The notes: generated from the letters alone by a model not told the origin. 7,312 nucleotides of DNA from Candidatus Nomurabacteria bacterium (GCA_943354625.1 CALRCS010000032.1:1-7312); one strand, 5' to 3'; counted from the stretch's first letter, positions 1 to 6,547 are shown. A program made the numbers and translations.

Positions 1-348
1 AATGCTACCACAACTGCAACAACTACTTGGACATACAAAGGTCCAGATGGAACTTCGGCAACTTACTATACATCAGCAAATTCACCACTATCAACAGCTC
101 ATAATGGTGATAGATATGCACGTTATAAGATATACTTAAGTTCAGTTAGCACAACCACCACACCAAATATCTCCGACGTTTCATTTACTGTTACATCTTC
201 ATGTACACCACCAGGGCAGGTTGTATTTTCTGGTCTTCCTACTGCTACTTACCATGTTGAAGTTTCAAAAAGTGGATATGCTACATCCATAGCAGATGTC
301 AGTGTGAGTTCAGCATGGTTAGAAAAAGAAATAATTTTATCACCATAA
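1..348 (+). CDS. Pilin-cluster surface protein with C-terminal regulatory-like beta domain (5' truncated)
   Basis: This is the last 115 codons of an open frame that enters from the left edge and stops at TAA 346-348. The visible part starts with a Thr/Ser-rich stretch (NATTTATTTW, later STTTTP). It ends in a segment of about 45 residues (GQVVFSGLPTATYHVEVSKS, then GY, then a final strand ending EIILSP). The pattern 'G-x-V-x-F-x-x-L-P, Y-x-V-x-V-x-K-x-G-Y' is typical of carboxypeptidase-regulatory-like or Cna-B/transthyretin-fold domains, which occur on secreted and pilus-associated proteins. Only one base separates its stop from the next prepilin start, so the two are surely in one operon. 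By position and composition it is probably a prepilin-like or adhesin-like minor subunit, but its N-terminus, where a prepilin signal would be, is outside the window. No membrane segment is visible in this part. Confidence 0.7.
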   Translation, partial: NATTTATTTWTYKGPDGTSATYYTSANSPLSTAHNGDRYARYKIYLSSVSTTTTPNISDVSFTVTSSCTPPGQVVFSGLPTATYHVEVSKSGYATSIADVSVSSAWLEKEIILSP

Positions 349-349
349 T

Positions 350-949
350 ATGAAAAAAGGATTTACTTTAGCCGAAATAGTTGTGGTAGTCGGAATATTC
401 GGCTTAATAGTCGTTGCTATTAGTTCCTTCCAGAGAAATGTATTTGTATATAATAAATATTCACAAGATTCACTTTCTAGTGCGCAAGATGCTAGAAATA
501 TTTTACGAGTAATAATAAAAGAATTACGTTCTGCTTCTCCTGGAAATGATGGATCATTTGCTATTATTACAGCCGCTACGAATACTATAGCTTTTTACAG
601 TGATACTGATGGAGATGCATTAAAAGAGAAAATTAGATATTATATTTCTACCACTACCTTGAAAAAAGGCTCAATTAAACCAACTGGGAATCCACTTACC
701 TATAATTCAGCGAATGAAATCTTTAGTTATTTGGCTTATGATGTAAAAAATGCTACCAGTAGTCCACTTTTTGAATATTTTGATTCTAGTTATGCAGGAA
801 CGACCACACCTTTAACACAGCCTGTAACGGTAACGAATATTCATTTAGTTAAAGTAAATTTAATGATAGACGCAGATCCCAATAGGTCACCAATAATAAG
901 AACATATACGTCGCAGGTTAATCTTAGGAATCTTAAAGATAATTTATAA
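350..949 (+). CDS. Prepilin-type protein, PilW/GspJ-like minor pilin
   Basis: This 199-residue protein begins with a class III prepilin signal: basic MKK, then G4-F5-T-L-A-E9, followed by a hydrophobic helix to about residue 27. Prepilin peptidase should cut between G4 and F5 and methylate F5. E9 is the conserved Glu+5 needed for assembly. After the helix comes an amphipathic stretch with ARNILRVIIKELRSA (about 48-62), then IAFYSDTDGD and KIRYYIS, a pattern I associate with PilW/GspJ-type minor pilins. The C-terminal part is beta-rich and ends LRNLKDNL. It lies between another surface gene (1 nt gap) and a PilX/GspK-like gene (6 nt gap), so the three form a minor-pilin operon of a type IV pilus or pseudopilus. 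No SD is visible before the ATG, so translational coupling to the upstream stop is likely. The prepilin class is secure; the PilW/GspJ assignment is a family-level inference. Confidence 0.9.
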   Translation: MKKGFTLAEIVVVVGIFGLIVVAISSFQRNVFVYNKYSQDSLSSAQDARNILRVIIKELRSASPGNDGSFAIITAATNTIAFYSDTDGDALKEKIRYYISTTTLKKGSIKPTGNPLTYNSANEIFSYLAYDVKNATSSPLFEYFDSSYAGTTTPLTQPVTVTNIHLVKVNLMIDADPNRSPIIRTYTSQVNLRNLKDNL

Positions 950-955
950 AATATT

Positions 956-2449
956 ATGAATAAAAATATTAAATCTACAAGGAAGTATTCTTACGGTTTT
1001 ATTTTAATAAATGTTTTAGTTTTCGGCGTCATCGCTATTATTGTAACCTCAGCTCTGGTAAATTGGGGAGCGACGATGTTAAAGAGTACTAGACAACTTA
1101 CATCTAAAGAACAAGCATTACAGATTGCTGAGGCAGGAATTGATTATTATCGTTGGCATCTGGCTCATGCATCAAATGATTATAAGGACGGTAATGCCAC
1201 GACAACAAATGGTCCATTTGTTCACAATTTTGAAGATAAAGATGGCAATATAATAGGGCAATATGCTTTAACTATTACTCCACCTATTACTGGATCAACT
1301 TTAATTAAAATAATATCAAAAGGAACAGTAGTATCAGATTCGACTGTTTCTAGAACGATACAGGTTTCTCTGGCTATTCCATCTTTTGCAAAATATGCTG
1401 TAGTTGCAAACGATATTATGAATTTTGGAGCAGGAACTGAAGTTTTTGGTCCTATCCATTCAAATGGAGGTATACATTTTGATGGGCTTGCCCATAATGT
1501 TATAACTAGTGCTTTAACTAAATATATTGATACAGACCAGAGTTCTTCTTGGTATCAGTTTGGTGTATATACGTCATTGAATCCAAGTGAATTAAATAAC
1601 GATTCTACACCACCATCTGTAGTTCCTAGTCGCCCAGATGTGTTTTTGGCAGGAAGGCAATTTCCTGTTGCTGTAGTGGATTTCACTGGGATTACAACTG
1701 ATTTATCATCTATGAAAGCAAATGCAATTTCTGGAGGAAAATATTTTGCAGGTTCTGGTGCACAAGGATATCATATTATTTTAAGAACAAACGATACTTT
1801 TGATATCTATAAGGTGAATTCACTGAAATCTGCTCCAAATAATTGTTCAAATTCTCAAAGTGAAACAGGCTGGGGAACATGGAGTATAAATACTACTGGA
1901 GGCGCCCAGACATTTATAGCTAATTATCCAATACCAGCTAATGGAATTATTTTTGTGGAAGATCATGTTTGGGTTGATGGTCAGATAAATTCAGCTAGAG
2001 TGACTATAGCCGCAGGTAAATTTCCAGATAGTTCAAGTACTTGGAAATATATTATAGTAAATGATAATCTTATTTATACAAACTATGATGGTCAAGACAC
2101 TATTGCGCTTATAGCTCAGGGCAATGTAATAACTGGTTTATATAATGATCCAAATGCTGATGGAAATCTAAGAATAGATGCGGCTTTAATGGCTCAAAAT
2201 GATCATGCGGGAAGGTATTATTATTCAAGTTCATGCGGATCTACATATAAGGAAAATACATTAACTTTATTTGGTATGATTGGAACAAATAAAAGATATG
2301 GATTTGCATGGGGGAATAGCAGTAGTATAACCTCAGGATTTCAAACAAGATCAATTATATACGACAGTAATCTTTTATATGCTCCACCACCAAGTTTTCC
2401 TTTAACATCCAATCAATATTCTACATTATCATGGCAGGAGCTAAAATAA
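956..2449 (+). CDS. PilX/GspK-like large minor pilin
   Basis: This 497-residue protein has a prepilin-like N-terminus: a basic leader of 14 residues, G14-F15-I-L-I-N19, then a hydrophobic helix to about residue 36. The position equal to mature +5 is Asn19 rather than Glu. GspK-type tip subunits are known to lack Glu+5, and the PilX-like helix motif QALQIAEAGIDYYRWHLAHA (53-72) follows, so a tip or initiating subunit is the best guess. The rest is beta-rich. It includes FGPIHSNGGIHF (164-175), a possible disulphide pair C297/C427 (the only cysteines), and a conserved-looking tail YAPPPSFPLTSNQYSTLSW (475-493). I see no enzyme motif. It follows the PilW/GspJ-like gene by 6 nt. A -10-like TATAAA lies at 945-950, 5 nt before the ATG, so an extra internal start of transcription is possible. 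There is no SD. Confidence 0.85.
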   Translation: MNKNIKSTRKYSYGFILINVLVFGVIAIIVTSALVNWGATMLKSTRQLTSKEQALQIAEAGIDYYRWHLAHASNDYKDGNATTTNGPFVHNFEDKDGNIIGQYALTITPPITGSTLIKIISKGTVVSDSTVSRTIQVSLAIPSFAKYAVVANDIMNFGAGTEVFGPIHSNGGIHFDGLAHNVITSALTKYIDTDQSSSWYQFGVYTSLNPSELNNDSTPPSVVPSRPDVFLAGRQFPVAVVDFTGITTDLSSMKANAISGGKYFAGSGAQGYHIILRTNDTFDIYKVNSLKSAPNNCSNSQSETGWGTWSINTTGGAQTFIANYPIPANGIIFVEDHVWVDGQINSARVTIAAGKFPDSSSTWKYIIVNDNLIYTNYDGQDTIALIAQGNVITGLYNDPNADGNLRIDAALMAQNDHAGRYYYSSSCGSTYKENTLTLFGMIGTNKRYGFAWGNSSSITSGFQTRSIIYDSNLLYAPPPSFPLTSNQYSTLSWQELK

Positions 2450-2465
2450 GTGATATAATAATCAA
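2432..2465 (+). promoter_or_regulatory. Extended -10 promoter before tpiA
   Basis: TATAAT at 2454-2459 is a perfect -10 hexamer and is preceded by TG at 2451-2452, giving the extended -10 form TGnTATAAT. Only 6 nt separate it from the tpiA ATG, so transcription would start at or next to the A of the start codon, giving a leaderless mRNA. A weak -35 (ATGGCA, 2431-2436, 17 nt spacer) is possible. The element overlaps the end of the pilin-like gene and would allow tpiA-pgk to be expressed independently of the pilin operon. Confidence 0.6.
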
Positions 2466-3224
2466 ATGAAAAAAAGGATGATTGTGGGAAATTGGAAAAT
2501 GAACCCGATAACGCTTGAAGAAGCAAAAAGACTTTTTAAATCAATAAAACGAGTAGCCGAGAAATTAAAATCAGTAACTGTTGTAGTTTGCCCTCCGTAT
2601 ATTTATATTCCAGCTTTATTGAATACTAGATCCGAGTTTCAGATTTCTATAGGCGCTCAAGATATATATTTTGAAGGTCAAGGATCTTTTACTGGGGAGG
2701 TTAGTGCACTTATGTTAAAGGATTTGGGAGTAGGGTATGTAATAATCGGTCATTCAGAGAGAAGAGAGATGGGGGAGACGGATGAGTCTGTAGCAAAAAA
2801 AGTACAAGCATTGTTTGAGCTCGGTATGTGTCCTATTTTGTGTATAGGCGAAAAAATCAGAGATGATAGCGGATCCCATCTAGAGTTTCTAAAAAATCAA
2901 ATAAAAAATTCTCTAAATAAAGTTTCAAAAAAGCATATTGGTAAATTAATAATTGCTTATGAACCTGTTTGGGCTATTGGTGCAAAGAAAGCTATGGAAC
3001 CAGAGAATATATACGAAATGTCTATTTTTATAAGAAAAGTTCTTGTTGATATGTATGGATATGATGAAGCTGTATCAACCCCAGTTTTGTATGGAGGAGC
3101 TGTGAACTTTAGAAATGCCACTGAAATATTTAGTAAAGGCCAAATAGACGGGTTGCTTGTCGGAAGAGAGAGTGTAAATTCTACTGGTTTTGCGGAACTA
3201 TTAAAAGCTGTTGATGTGTCTTAA
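2466..3224 (+). CDS. tpiA: Triosephosphate isomerase
   Basis: Triosephosphate isomerase interconverts dihydroxyacetone phosphate and glyceraldehyde 3-phosphate in the cytoplasm. The 252-residue length is normal for the TIM-barrel family. All catalytic residues are visible: N9 and K11 in GNWKMN, H96 in IGHSERRE, and E166 in AYEPVWAIG. The loop 7 motif YGGAVN (209-214) is present. Two phosphate-binding loops deviate from the textbook form: loop 6 reads AIGAKKA where AIGTGKxA is usual, and loop 8 reads LLVGRES where VGGAS is usual. The first Gly of each loop is kept, so I expect an active enzyme. The ATG lies 16 nt after the pilin-like stop with no SD but a perfect -10 box just upstream. pgk follows after 9 nt, so the two glycolytic genes are cotranscribed. 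Confidence 0.97.
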   Translation: MKKRMIVGNWKMNPITLEEAKRLFKSIKRVAEKLKSVTVVVCPPYIYIPALLNTRSEFQISIGAQDIYFEGQGSFTGEVSALMLKDLGVGYVIIGHSERREMGETDESVAKKVQALFELGMCPILCIGEKIRDDSGSHLEFLKNQIKNSLNKVSKKHIGKLIIAYEPVWAIGAKKAMEPENIYEMSIFIRKVLVDMYGYDEAVSTPVLYGGAVNFRNATEIFSKGQIDGLLVGRESVNSTGFAELLKAVDVS

Positions 3225-3233
3225 TTTTAAAAT

Positions 3234-4304
3234 ATGAAAAATATAAAAGATGTAGAAAATTTGAACGGAGTAAAGGTCCTAGTTCGTCTAGACTTAAATG
3301 TCCCCGTAATGAATAACTACGTCGTGGATGATTTTAGAATTCGTAAAGCTTTGCCTTTAATAAATTATTTATATAAAAAGGGAGCAAATCTTATTTTAAT
3401 AAGCCATATAGAGACAAAAGAAAATCCAACACTAGAGCCAGTTGCTAAACATTTTAAAAAGCTAGGTATAGACTGTGTTTTTGAGAAAAATTATAAGAAA
3501 GTCATAGCAAATAACTCCAGAATTATTTTGCTTGAAAATCTGCGTGAACATGAAGGTGAAAAGAAAAATGATAAAAAGTTTGCAAAGGAACTTGCTTCAC
3601 TAGCCGACATTTACGTTAATGAAGCATTTCCTGTGTCACATCGTGAACATGCATCTGTTTGCGCTATTACAGAATTCATACCAAGTTATGCTGGATTTCA
3701 GTTTGTTCTAGAAATTGAACATTTAAGTCTAGCTTTCAAACCAGATCACCCATTTCTTTTTATTCTTGGAGGGGCGAAGTTTGATACGAAACTTCCTCTA
3801 GTTGAAAAATTTATTAAAGTTGCAGATAAAATATTTATTGGAGGTGCTCTTGCTAATGATTTTTTTAGAGCAAAGGGTGTAGATGTAGGAGATTCATTAG
3901 TTTCTGAGACAGAGATTAATCTTAGTCAATATTTAAATAATGAAAAGATCCTTTTGCCAGTAGACCATATCTTAAAGGGAACAGCCATTATGGATGTTGG
4001 AATGAAAACAATGGATTTATTAAGAGTTGAAATAGATAAAGCAAAGTTTATTTTGTGGAATGGACCACTCGGAGCATATGAGACAGGTTATAAAGCAGGC
4101 ACACTTCAGTTATCAGAAATACTCGCTGATGCTACAAAACGTGGTGCAGAGACTATAGTGGGAGGTGGGGATACCTTAGCAACTATTGCAGAATTAAAGT
4201 TGGAGGATTCATTTACTTTTGTCTCGACAGGAGGAGGTGCAATGTTGGATTTTTTGGCGAAAGGGACATTGCCGGGGATAGAGGCACTGGAGAAGTCGGT
4301 TTAA
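3234..4304 (+). CDS. pgk: Phosphoglycerate kinase, short form
   Basis: Phosphoglycerate kinase transfers phosphate from 1,3-bisphosphoglycerate to ADP, a substrate-level ATP step of glycolysis. At 356 residues it is shorter than the usual 390-400. Family motifs in order: VLVRLDLNVP (15-24), DDFRIRKALP with R35 (32-41), LLENLREHEGE with R104 (99-109), YVNEAFPVSHREHAS with R137 (127-141), FILGGAKFDTK (176-186), LPVDHI (241-246), ILWNGPLGAYE (273-283), VGGGDTLA (309-316) and STGGGAMLDFL (331-341). The SHLGRP motif is altered to SHIETK (57-62), so the arginine that helps bind 3-phosphoglycerate in well-studied enzymes is a Thr here. The missing length falls mainly between conserved blocks, in surface loops, so the gene looks intact rather than truncated. 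It sits 9 nt after tpiA without an SD and is probably translated from the same mRNA. Confidence 0.96.
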   Translation: MKNIKDVENLNGVKVLVRLDLNVPVMNNYVVDDFRIRKALPLINYLYKKGANLILISHIETKENPTLEPVAKHFKKLGIDCVFEKNYKKVIANNSRIILLENLREHEGEKKNDKKFAKELASLADIYVNEAFPVSHREHASVCAITEFIPSYAGFQFVLEIEHLSLAFKPDHPFLFILGGAKFDTKLPLVEKFIKVADKIFIGGALANDFFRAKGVDVGDSLVSETEINLSQYLNNEKILLPVDHILKGTAIMDVGMKTMDLLRVEIDKAKFILWNGPLGAYETGYKAGTLQLSEILADATKRGAETIVGGGDTLATIAELKLEDSFTFVSTGGGAMLDFLAKGTLPGIEALEKSV

Positions 4305-4333
4305 TTGACTAAAAATCTTTCTGAGAGTAGAGT
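4305..4333 (+). promoter_or_regulatory. Likely sigma70-type promoter for gmk
   Basis: TTGACT (4305-4310, 5/6 to the -35 consensus) and TAGAGT (4328-4333, 4/6 to the -10 consensus) are separated by exactly 17 nt. They begin directly after the pgk stop codon. This would give a leader of about 40 nt ending in the gmk SD. I see no convincing terminator hairpin between pgk and gmk, so read-through from pgk is also likely. Confidence 0.5.
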
Positions 4334-4370
4334 GTTTTTAAATAGCACAAGGTTTTCACAATAAAAATTC

Positions 4371-4383
4371 GGAGGGAAAATTG
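4371..4383 (+). promoter_or_regulatory. Strong SD deciding a TTG start
   Basis: GGAGGG at 4371-4376 lies 4 nt before TTG 4381-4383. The next in-frame ATG (4453) would remove the P-loop, and no in-frame ATG occurs nearby upstream, so the TTG is the start. It is the only clearly well-placed SD for a long gene in the window. Confidence 0.85.
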
Positions 4384-4968
4384 AATAATAAACAATCAAG
4401 ACCACAAATCGCTGTTTTTACCGCAACAACAGCCGCTGGGAAGACAACCATAATGAATGAAATCCTCAAGCGGTATCCAAAGGTTACGAAGAGAATTGTG
4501 ACGTATACGACACGGCCGCCCAGGTTGGGAGAGATCCATGGTGTACATTACTATTTTTGTTCGAGAGAATCATTTGAAGCAAGAATTCGAGACGGTAGGT
4601 TTATTGAGTGGGCGACCGTCTACGGTAACTATTATGGTACCTACACGATAAGTATTTTTGATGCTTTGGAGCAGGAAGACGTCACTACATTTATTAGTCT
4701 CGACGTTCAAGGACATCTAATTCTTCGGGCATATGATTTTATTCCTAAGGAATCAATATTATCAATTTTCATTGATGTGCCACCGAAACAACTTCGGGCG
4801 CGATTAGTCGCTAGAGGTGAGGAGCCAGCTGTGATTGAGAGGCGTCTTAAAAAGGCTACTATGGAACGGGCACAAAGAAAGAATTTTGATATTGTCATAA
4901 ACAATGCAAATGGACGACTTCATCAGGCTATTCAAGAGACTATTGGGGTACTTGGATTAGATGATTGA
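4381..4968 (+). CDS. gmk: Guanylate kinase
   Basis: Guanylate kinase phosphorylates GMP to GDP with ATP, an essential step in GTP and dGTP supply. The protein is 195 residues, normal for the family. The Walker A motif is ATTAAGKTT (15-23), with K21 and T22, where most family members have GPSGxGKST; it still fits [AG]xxxxGK[ST]. GMP-binding motifs follow: YTTRPPRLGEIHGVHYYF, then FIEWATVYGNYYGT and SLDVQG. The lid region has RLVARGEEPAVIERRL and the end has NFDIVINNA, all typical of Gmk. By hand count of sample lines, its GC is a few points higher than pgk (roughly 42% against 37%). With its SD and TTG start it is somewhat unlike its neighbours. It ends the plus-strand run: a strong terminator begins 4 nt after its TGA stop. 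Confidence 0.95.
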   Translation: MNNKQSRPQIAVFTATTAAGKTTIMNEILKRYPKVTKRIVTYTTRPPRLGEIHGVHYYFCSRESFEARIRDGRFIEWATVYGNYYGTYTISIFDALEQEDVTTFISLDVQGHLILRAYDFIPKESILSIFIDVPPKQLRARLVARGEEPAVIERRLKKATMERAQRKNFDIVINNANGRLHQAIQETIGVLGLDD

Positions 4969-4972
4969 GTTT

Positions 4973-5010
4973 AAGCGCTGGACATCCAGCGCTTTCTTCT
5001 GTGATTTTTT
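4973..5010 (+). terminator. Intrinsic terminator after gmk
   Basis: A perfect 9-bp stem AAGCGCTGG (4973-4981) / CCAGCGCTT (4986-4994) with an ACAT loop is followed by a pyrimidine-rich stretch and then TTTTTT (5005-5010). It ends the tpiA-pgk-gmk transcript and stands tail to tail with the minus-strand terminator of the first microprotein gene. Confidence 0.88.
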
Positions 5011-5044
5011 ATATAAAAGACAAGAGCCATACATCGTATGACTC
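5011..5044 (-). terminator. Intrinsic terminator of microprotein gene A
   Basis: Read on the minus strand, GAGTCATAC and GTATGGCTC form a 9-bp stem with one G-T wobble around a 3-nt GAT loop (plus-strand arms 5024-5032 and 5036-5044). TTGTCTTTT follows. It lies 11 nt beyond the stop of the small gene at 5056-5190. Confidence 0.75.
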
Positions 5045-5055
5045 AAGGTAGATTC

Positions 5056-5190
5056 TCACAATTCCCCTAGTACTATCATCACTAGGGAAACCACAATGAC
5101 AGCCATTACATAGCTGCCTGAAAAGTATACGACTGCTATCCCAGCAATCGCCGCAAGGCAAAACGCCCCGCTAAATTGTTTAATGTTCAT
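5056..5190 (-). CDS. 44-residue two-helix membrane microprotein (copy A)
   Basis: An ATG at 5190 opens a 44-codon frame ending in TGA (5056-5058). The product is almost wholly hydrophobic. One helix spans about residues 9-24 and contains AAIAG. A short polar turn S-G-S-Y follows at 24-27. A second helix with MAVIVVSLVMIV spans about 29-40, and the protein ends LGEL. It should form a membrane hairpin with a short, weakly basic N-terminus (K4). The gene is real rather than chance because a second copy at 6622-6756 is 22/44 identical without gaps, and at least seven of the shared residues differ only at silent codon positions. It has a near-consensus promoter and its own terminator, so it is transcribed alone. 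GGAG lies directly against the ATG, too close for a normal SD, which fits leaderless translation. I recognise no family and assign no function. Confidence 0.82.
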   Translation of the reverse strand: MNIKQFSGAFCLAAIAGIAVVYFSGSYVMAVIVVSLVMIVLGEL

Positions 5191-5230
5191 ACTCCTATAT
5201 GATATCATGCCTTATAGATAATGTCAAATC
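5191..5230 (-). promoter_or_regulatory. Promoter of microprotein gene A with palindrome
   Basis: On the minus strand, TTGACA (plus 5222-5227) and TATCAT (plus 5199-5204) are spaced by exactly 17 nt, an 11/12 match to the sigma70 consensus. Only 8 nt separate the -10 from the ATG, so the mRNA would have almost no leader. The perfect palindrome ATGATATCAT (5199-5208) overlaps the -10. Of the first 33 bases of this region, 28 are the same as in front of copy B, including the spacer, which suggests a shared regulator or an alternative -10 (CTATAA) inside it. Confidence 0.75.
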
Positions 5231-5257
5231 AGTTAAGAGGAGGTTCTGTGTGTTAAT

Positions 5258-5274
5258 ATTAATTCGTAATTAAT
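5258..5274. promoter_or_regulatory. AT-rich dyad before the 285-residue gene
   Basis: ATTAATT and AATTAAT form a perfect 7-bp inverted repeat around CGT, lying 6 nt before the ATG at 5281. It falls where a promoter for that gene must be, but I cannot assign a clear -10 in this AT-only stretch. It may be an operator or simply low-complexity promoter DNA. Confidence 0.3.
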
Positions 5275-5280
5275 AATATT

Positions 5281-6138
5281 ATGAATGATTTTGAATCACC
5301 AACAAATTTTGATGAAGTAGACGAGGCTAATAAAGCAAGTAGTGAAGAAAAAGTTGATAAACAAATGGATGAGCTTGATAGATTGGGCAAGGAGTTAATT
5401 GCTAGTAATCCGGAACTTTTTAGAGAAGCAAAGGAAGTAGAATTATCGAGTGAGCAAAAAGATAAACTAAAAAAAGCATATGATCTTCTTGGGGAGATGA
5501 ATAATCTTTTTCGTGAAAAATACGACCTATCAGTTGATTCTGAGGATAAATTACCAGATATTGTTATGGGTGATAAGTATTGTCTTAGAATTAGACAATC
5601 AGAGATTGGCCCAACTATCAGTGATATTATGATTGAAGATAAGAGTGATTTAAATGATCAAAGTTTTGCAGAGGAATTATCTCATTTTTATCGTCGCTAT
5701 TTTCAACCAAGCGGTAAAGAAACTTTAACAGATGAATTTTTTGGTTTTCTTGGTAGGAGGTTGTGGTATGCAACATTAGTTGATAGGGTAGATGATTCTG
5801 ATTTTTTAAGACAAAATGAACCAAATATAGAAAATATTTTTCCAGGTGGTAAAAAGGGTACGTCAGATTCTTTAAGAAAAATTAGAAAAGCAATATCTAT
5901 TTTAGAAGATAAGTATAATAAAGCAGAGACAGATATTCGTAAAAGAAAAATTATTAAAATGGGTGATGGTTTGATGACTAATAGAGAAGATGTATTAACA
6001 CATTACCGTGGATATGATTTTGCAAGTAAGGTTGATCTAAATAAGATTAAAGACTGGAAAAAGCTATTTTCTATGCCCGACAAGGAAGTTAGAATGAGGT
6101 TTTTTACTACAAACCCTGACTATTCAGATTTGGGTTAG
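5281..6138 (+). CDS. Uncharacterised soluble protein
   Basis: I do not recognise this 285-residue protein. It has no signal peptide and no membrane helix. The first 80 residues are acidic, charged and probably helical or coiled (EEKVDKQMDELDRLGKEL; SSEQKDKLKKAYDLLGEM). A middle part holds the most distinctive motifs: EELSHFYRRYF (131-141) and DEFFGFLGRRLWY (151-163). The last third is strongly basic (RKIRKAISILEDKYNKAETD; DIRKRKIIK) and has HYRGYDFASK (241-250). The E-E-x-x-H spacing with later acidic residues faintly recalls metal-binding helices, but no true HExxH motif is present. The ATG at 5281 is chosen because an in-frame stop lies at 5260-5262. No SD is close by. It diverges from microprotein gene A and converges on the HIT gene. 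The terminator hairpin overlaps its last codons. Confidence 0.85.
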   Translation: MNDFESPTNFDEVDEANKASSEEKVDKQMDELDRLGKELIASNPELFREAKEVELSSEQKDKLKKAYDLLGEMNNLFREKYDLSVDSEDKLPDIVMGDKYCLRIRQSEIGPTISDIMIEDKSDLNDQSFAEELSHFYRRYFQPSGKETLTDEFFGFLGRRLWYATLVDRVDDSDFLRQNEPNIENIFPGGKKGTSDSLRKIRKAISILEDKYNKAETDIRKRKIIKMGDGLMTNREDVLTHYRGYDFASKVDLNKIKDWKKLFSMPDKEVRMRFFTTNPDYSDLG

Positions 6139-6149
6139 TGGTTTTTTTT
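6107..6149 (+). terminator. Intrinsic terminator overlapping the end of the 285-residue gene
   Basis: CTACAAACCC (6107-6116) can pair with GGGTTAGTGG (6132-6141) in a 10-position stem with one A-A mismatch and one T-G wobble. Eight T residues (6142-6149) follow at once. The left arm and loop lie inside the coding sequence and the stop TAG (6136-6138) is in the right arm. Confidence 0.65.
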
Positions 6150-6168
6150 GATGCTCGCCAATATTTTT

Positions 6169-6540
6169 CTATAGATAACTTTTTATTTTATTTTTATTCC
6201 CTTCAAAATCTTTTTTATCTCCCAAGATGTCTCTATTCGGAAATACCCAGATATGCGCATGGGGAACCTCATCTCCCACGATACGACTAAGAATAAAATC
6301 AGTATTAAAAGCTTTTCTTTGTGCTAGAGCTATCTTTTTTGCTATTTCAAAATATTCTCCAGTATTCGGTATATCCCAAACCCAACGGTAGTGCTTCTTT
6401 GGAATTATTTGCGTGTGGCCGGGGGATTGGGGATTTATATCAAGAAAAGCTAAGAAATTATCATCTTCATAGATTATATCCGCAGGGATTTCTTTATTTA
6501 TTATTTTGCAGAAGATGCAGGAGTTTATTTCTTGTATCAT
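6169..6540 (-). CDS. HIT-family nucleotide hydrolase/transferase
   Basis: The histidine-triad family hydrolyses or transfers nucleotides from phosphoramidates, dinucleoside polyphosphates and similar conjugates in the cytoplasm. The 123-residue length is normal. The N-terminus CIFCKIINKEIPADIIYEDD carries the paired cysteines C8 and C11 of zinc-binding HINT-type members, then AFLDINPQSPGHTQIIPKKH (31-50). The triad motif reads VPHAHIWVFP (92-101): H94 and H96 are kept, and H96 should be the nucleophile, but the third His of HxHxH is W98. H50 plus the triad region could complete the zinc site. The ATG at 6540 is preceded by TATACT 7 nt upstream and no SD. It converges on the 285-residue gene; its stop is only 30 nt from that gene's stop. 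Substrate cannot be told from sequence. Confidence 0.92.
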   Translation of the reverse strand: MIQEINSCIFCKIINKEIPADIIYEDDNFLAFLDINPQSPGHTQIIPKKHYRWVWDIPNTGEYFEIAKKIALAQRKAFNTDFILSRIVGDEVPHAHIWVFPNRDILGDKKDFEGNKNKIKSYL

Positions 6541-6547
6541 ATCTAAT

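Noticed and set aside
1..190. ACA/ACC-rich stretches as tandem repeats
   Set aside because: They encode Thr/Ser-rich linkers of the surface protein and have no fixed period.
4707..4904. Minus-strand 65-codon open frame
   Set aside because: It lies wholly inside gmk, which has full family motifs; the antisense product resembles nothing and lacks a start signal.
4966..5058. Recoding of TGA as Gly or Trp
   Set aside because: gmk ends at TGA at the normal family length with a terminator 4 nt later, and microprotein A ends at TGA where copy B has TAA, so TGA is a stop here.
5627..5824. Minus-strand 65-codon open frame
   Set aside because: It is antisense to the 285-residue gene, with no promoter or RBS and low-quality composition.
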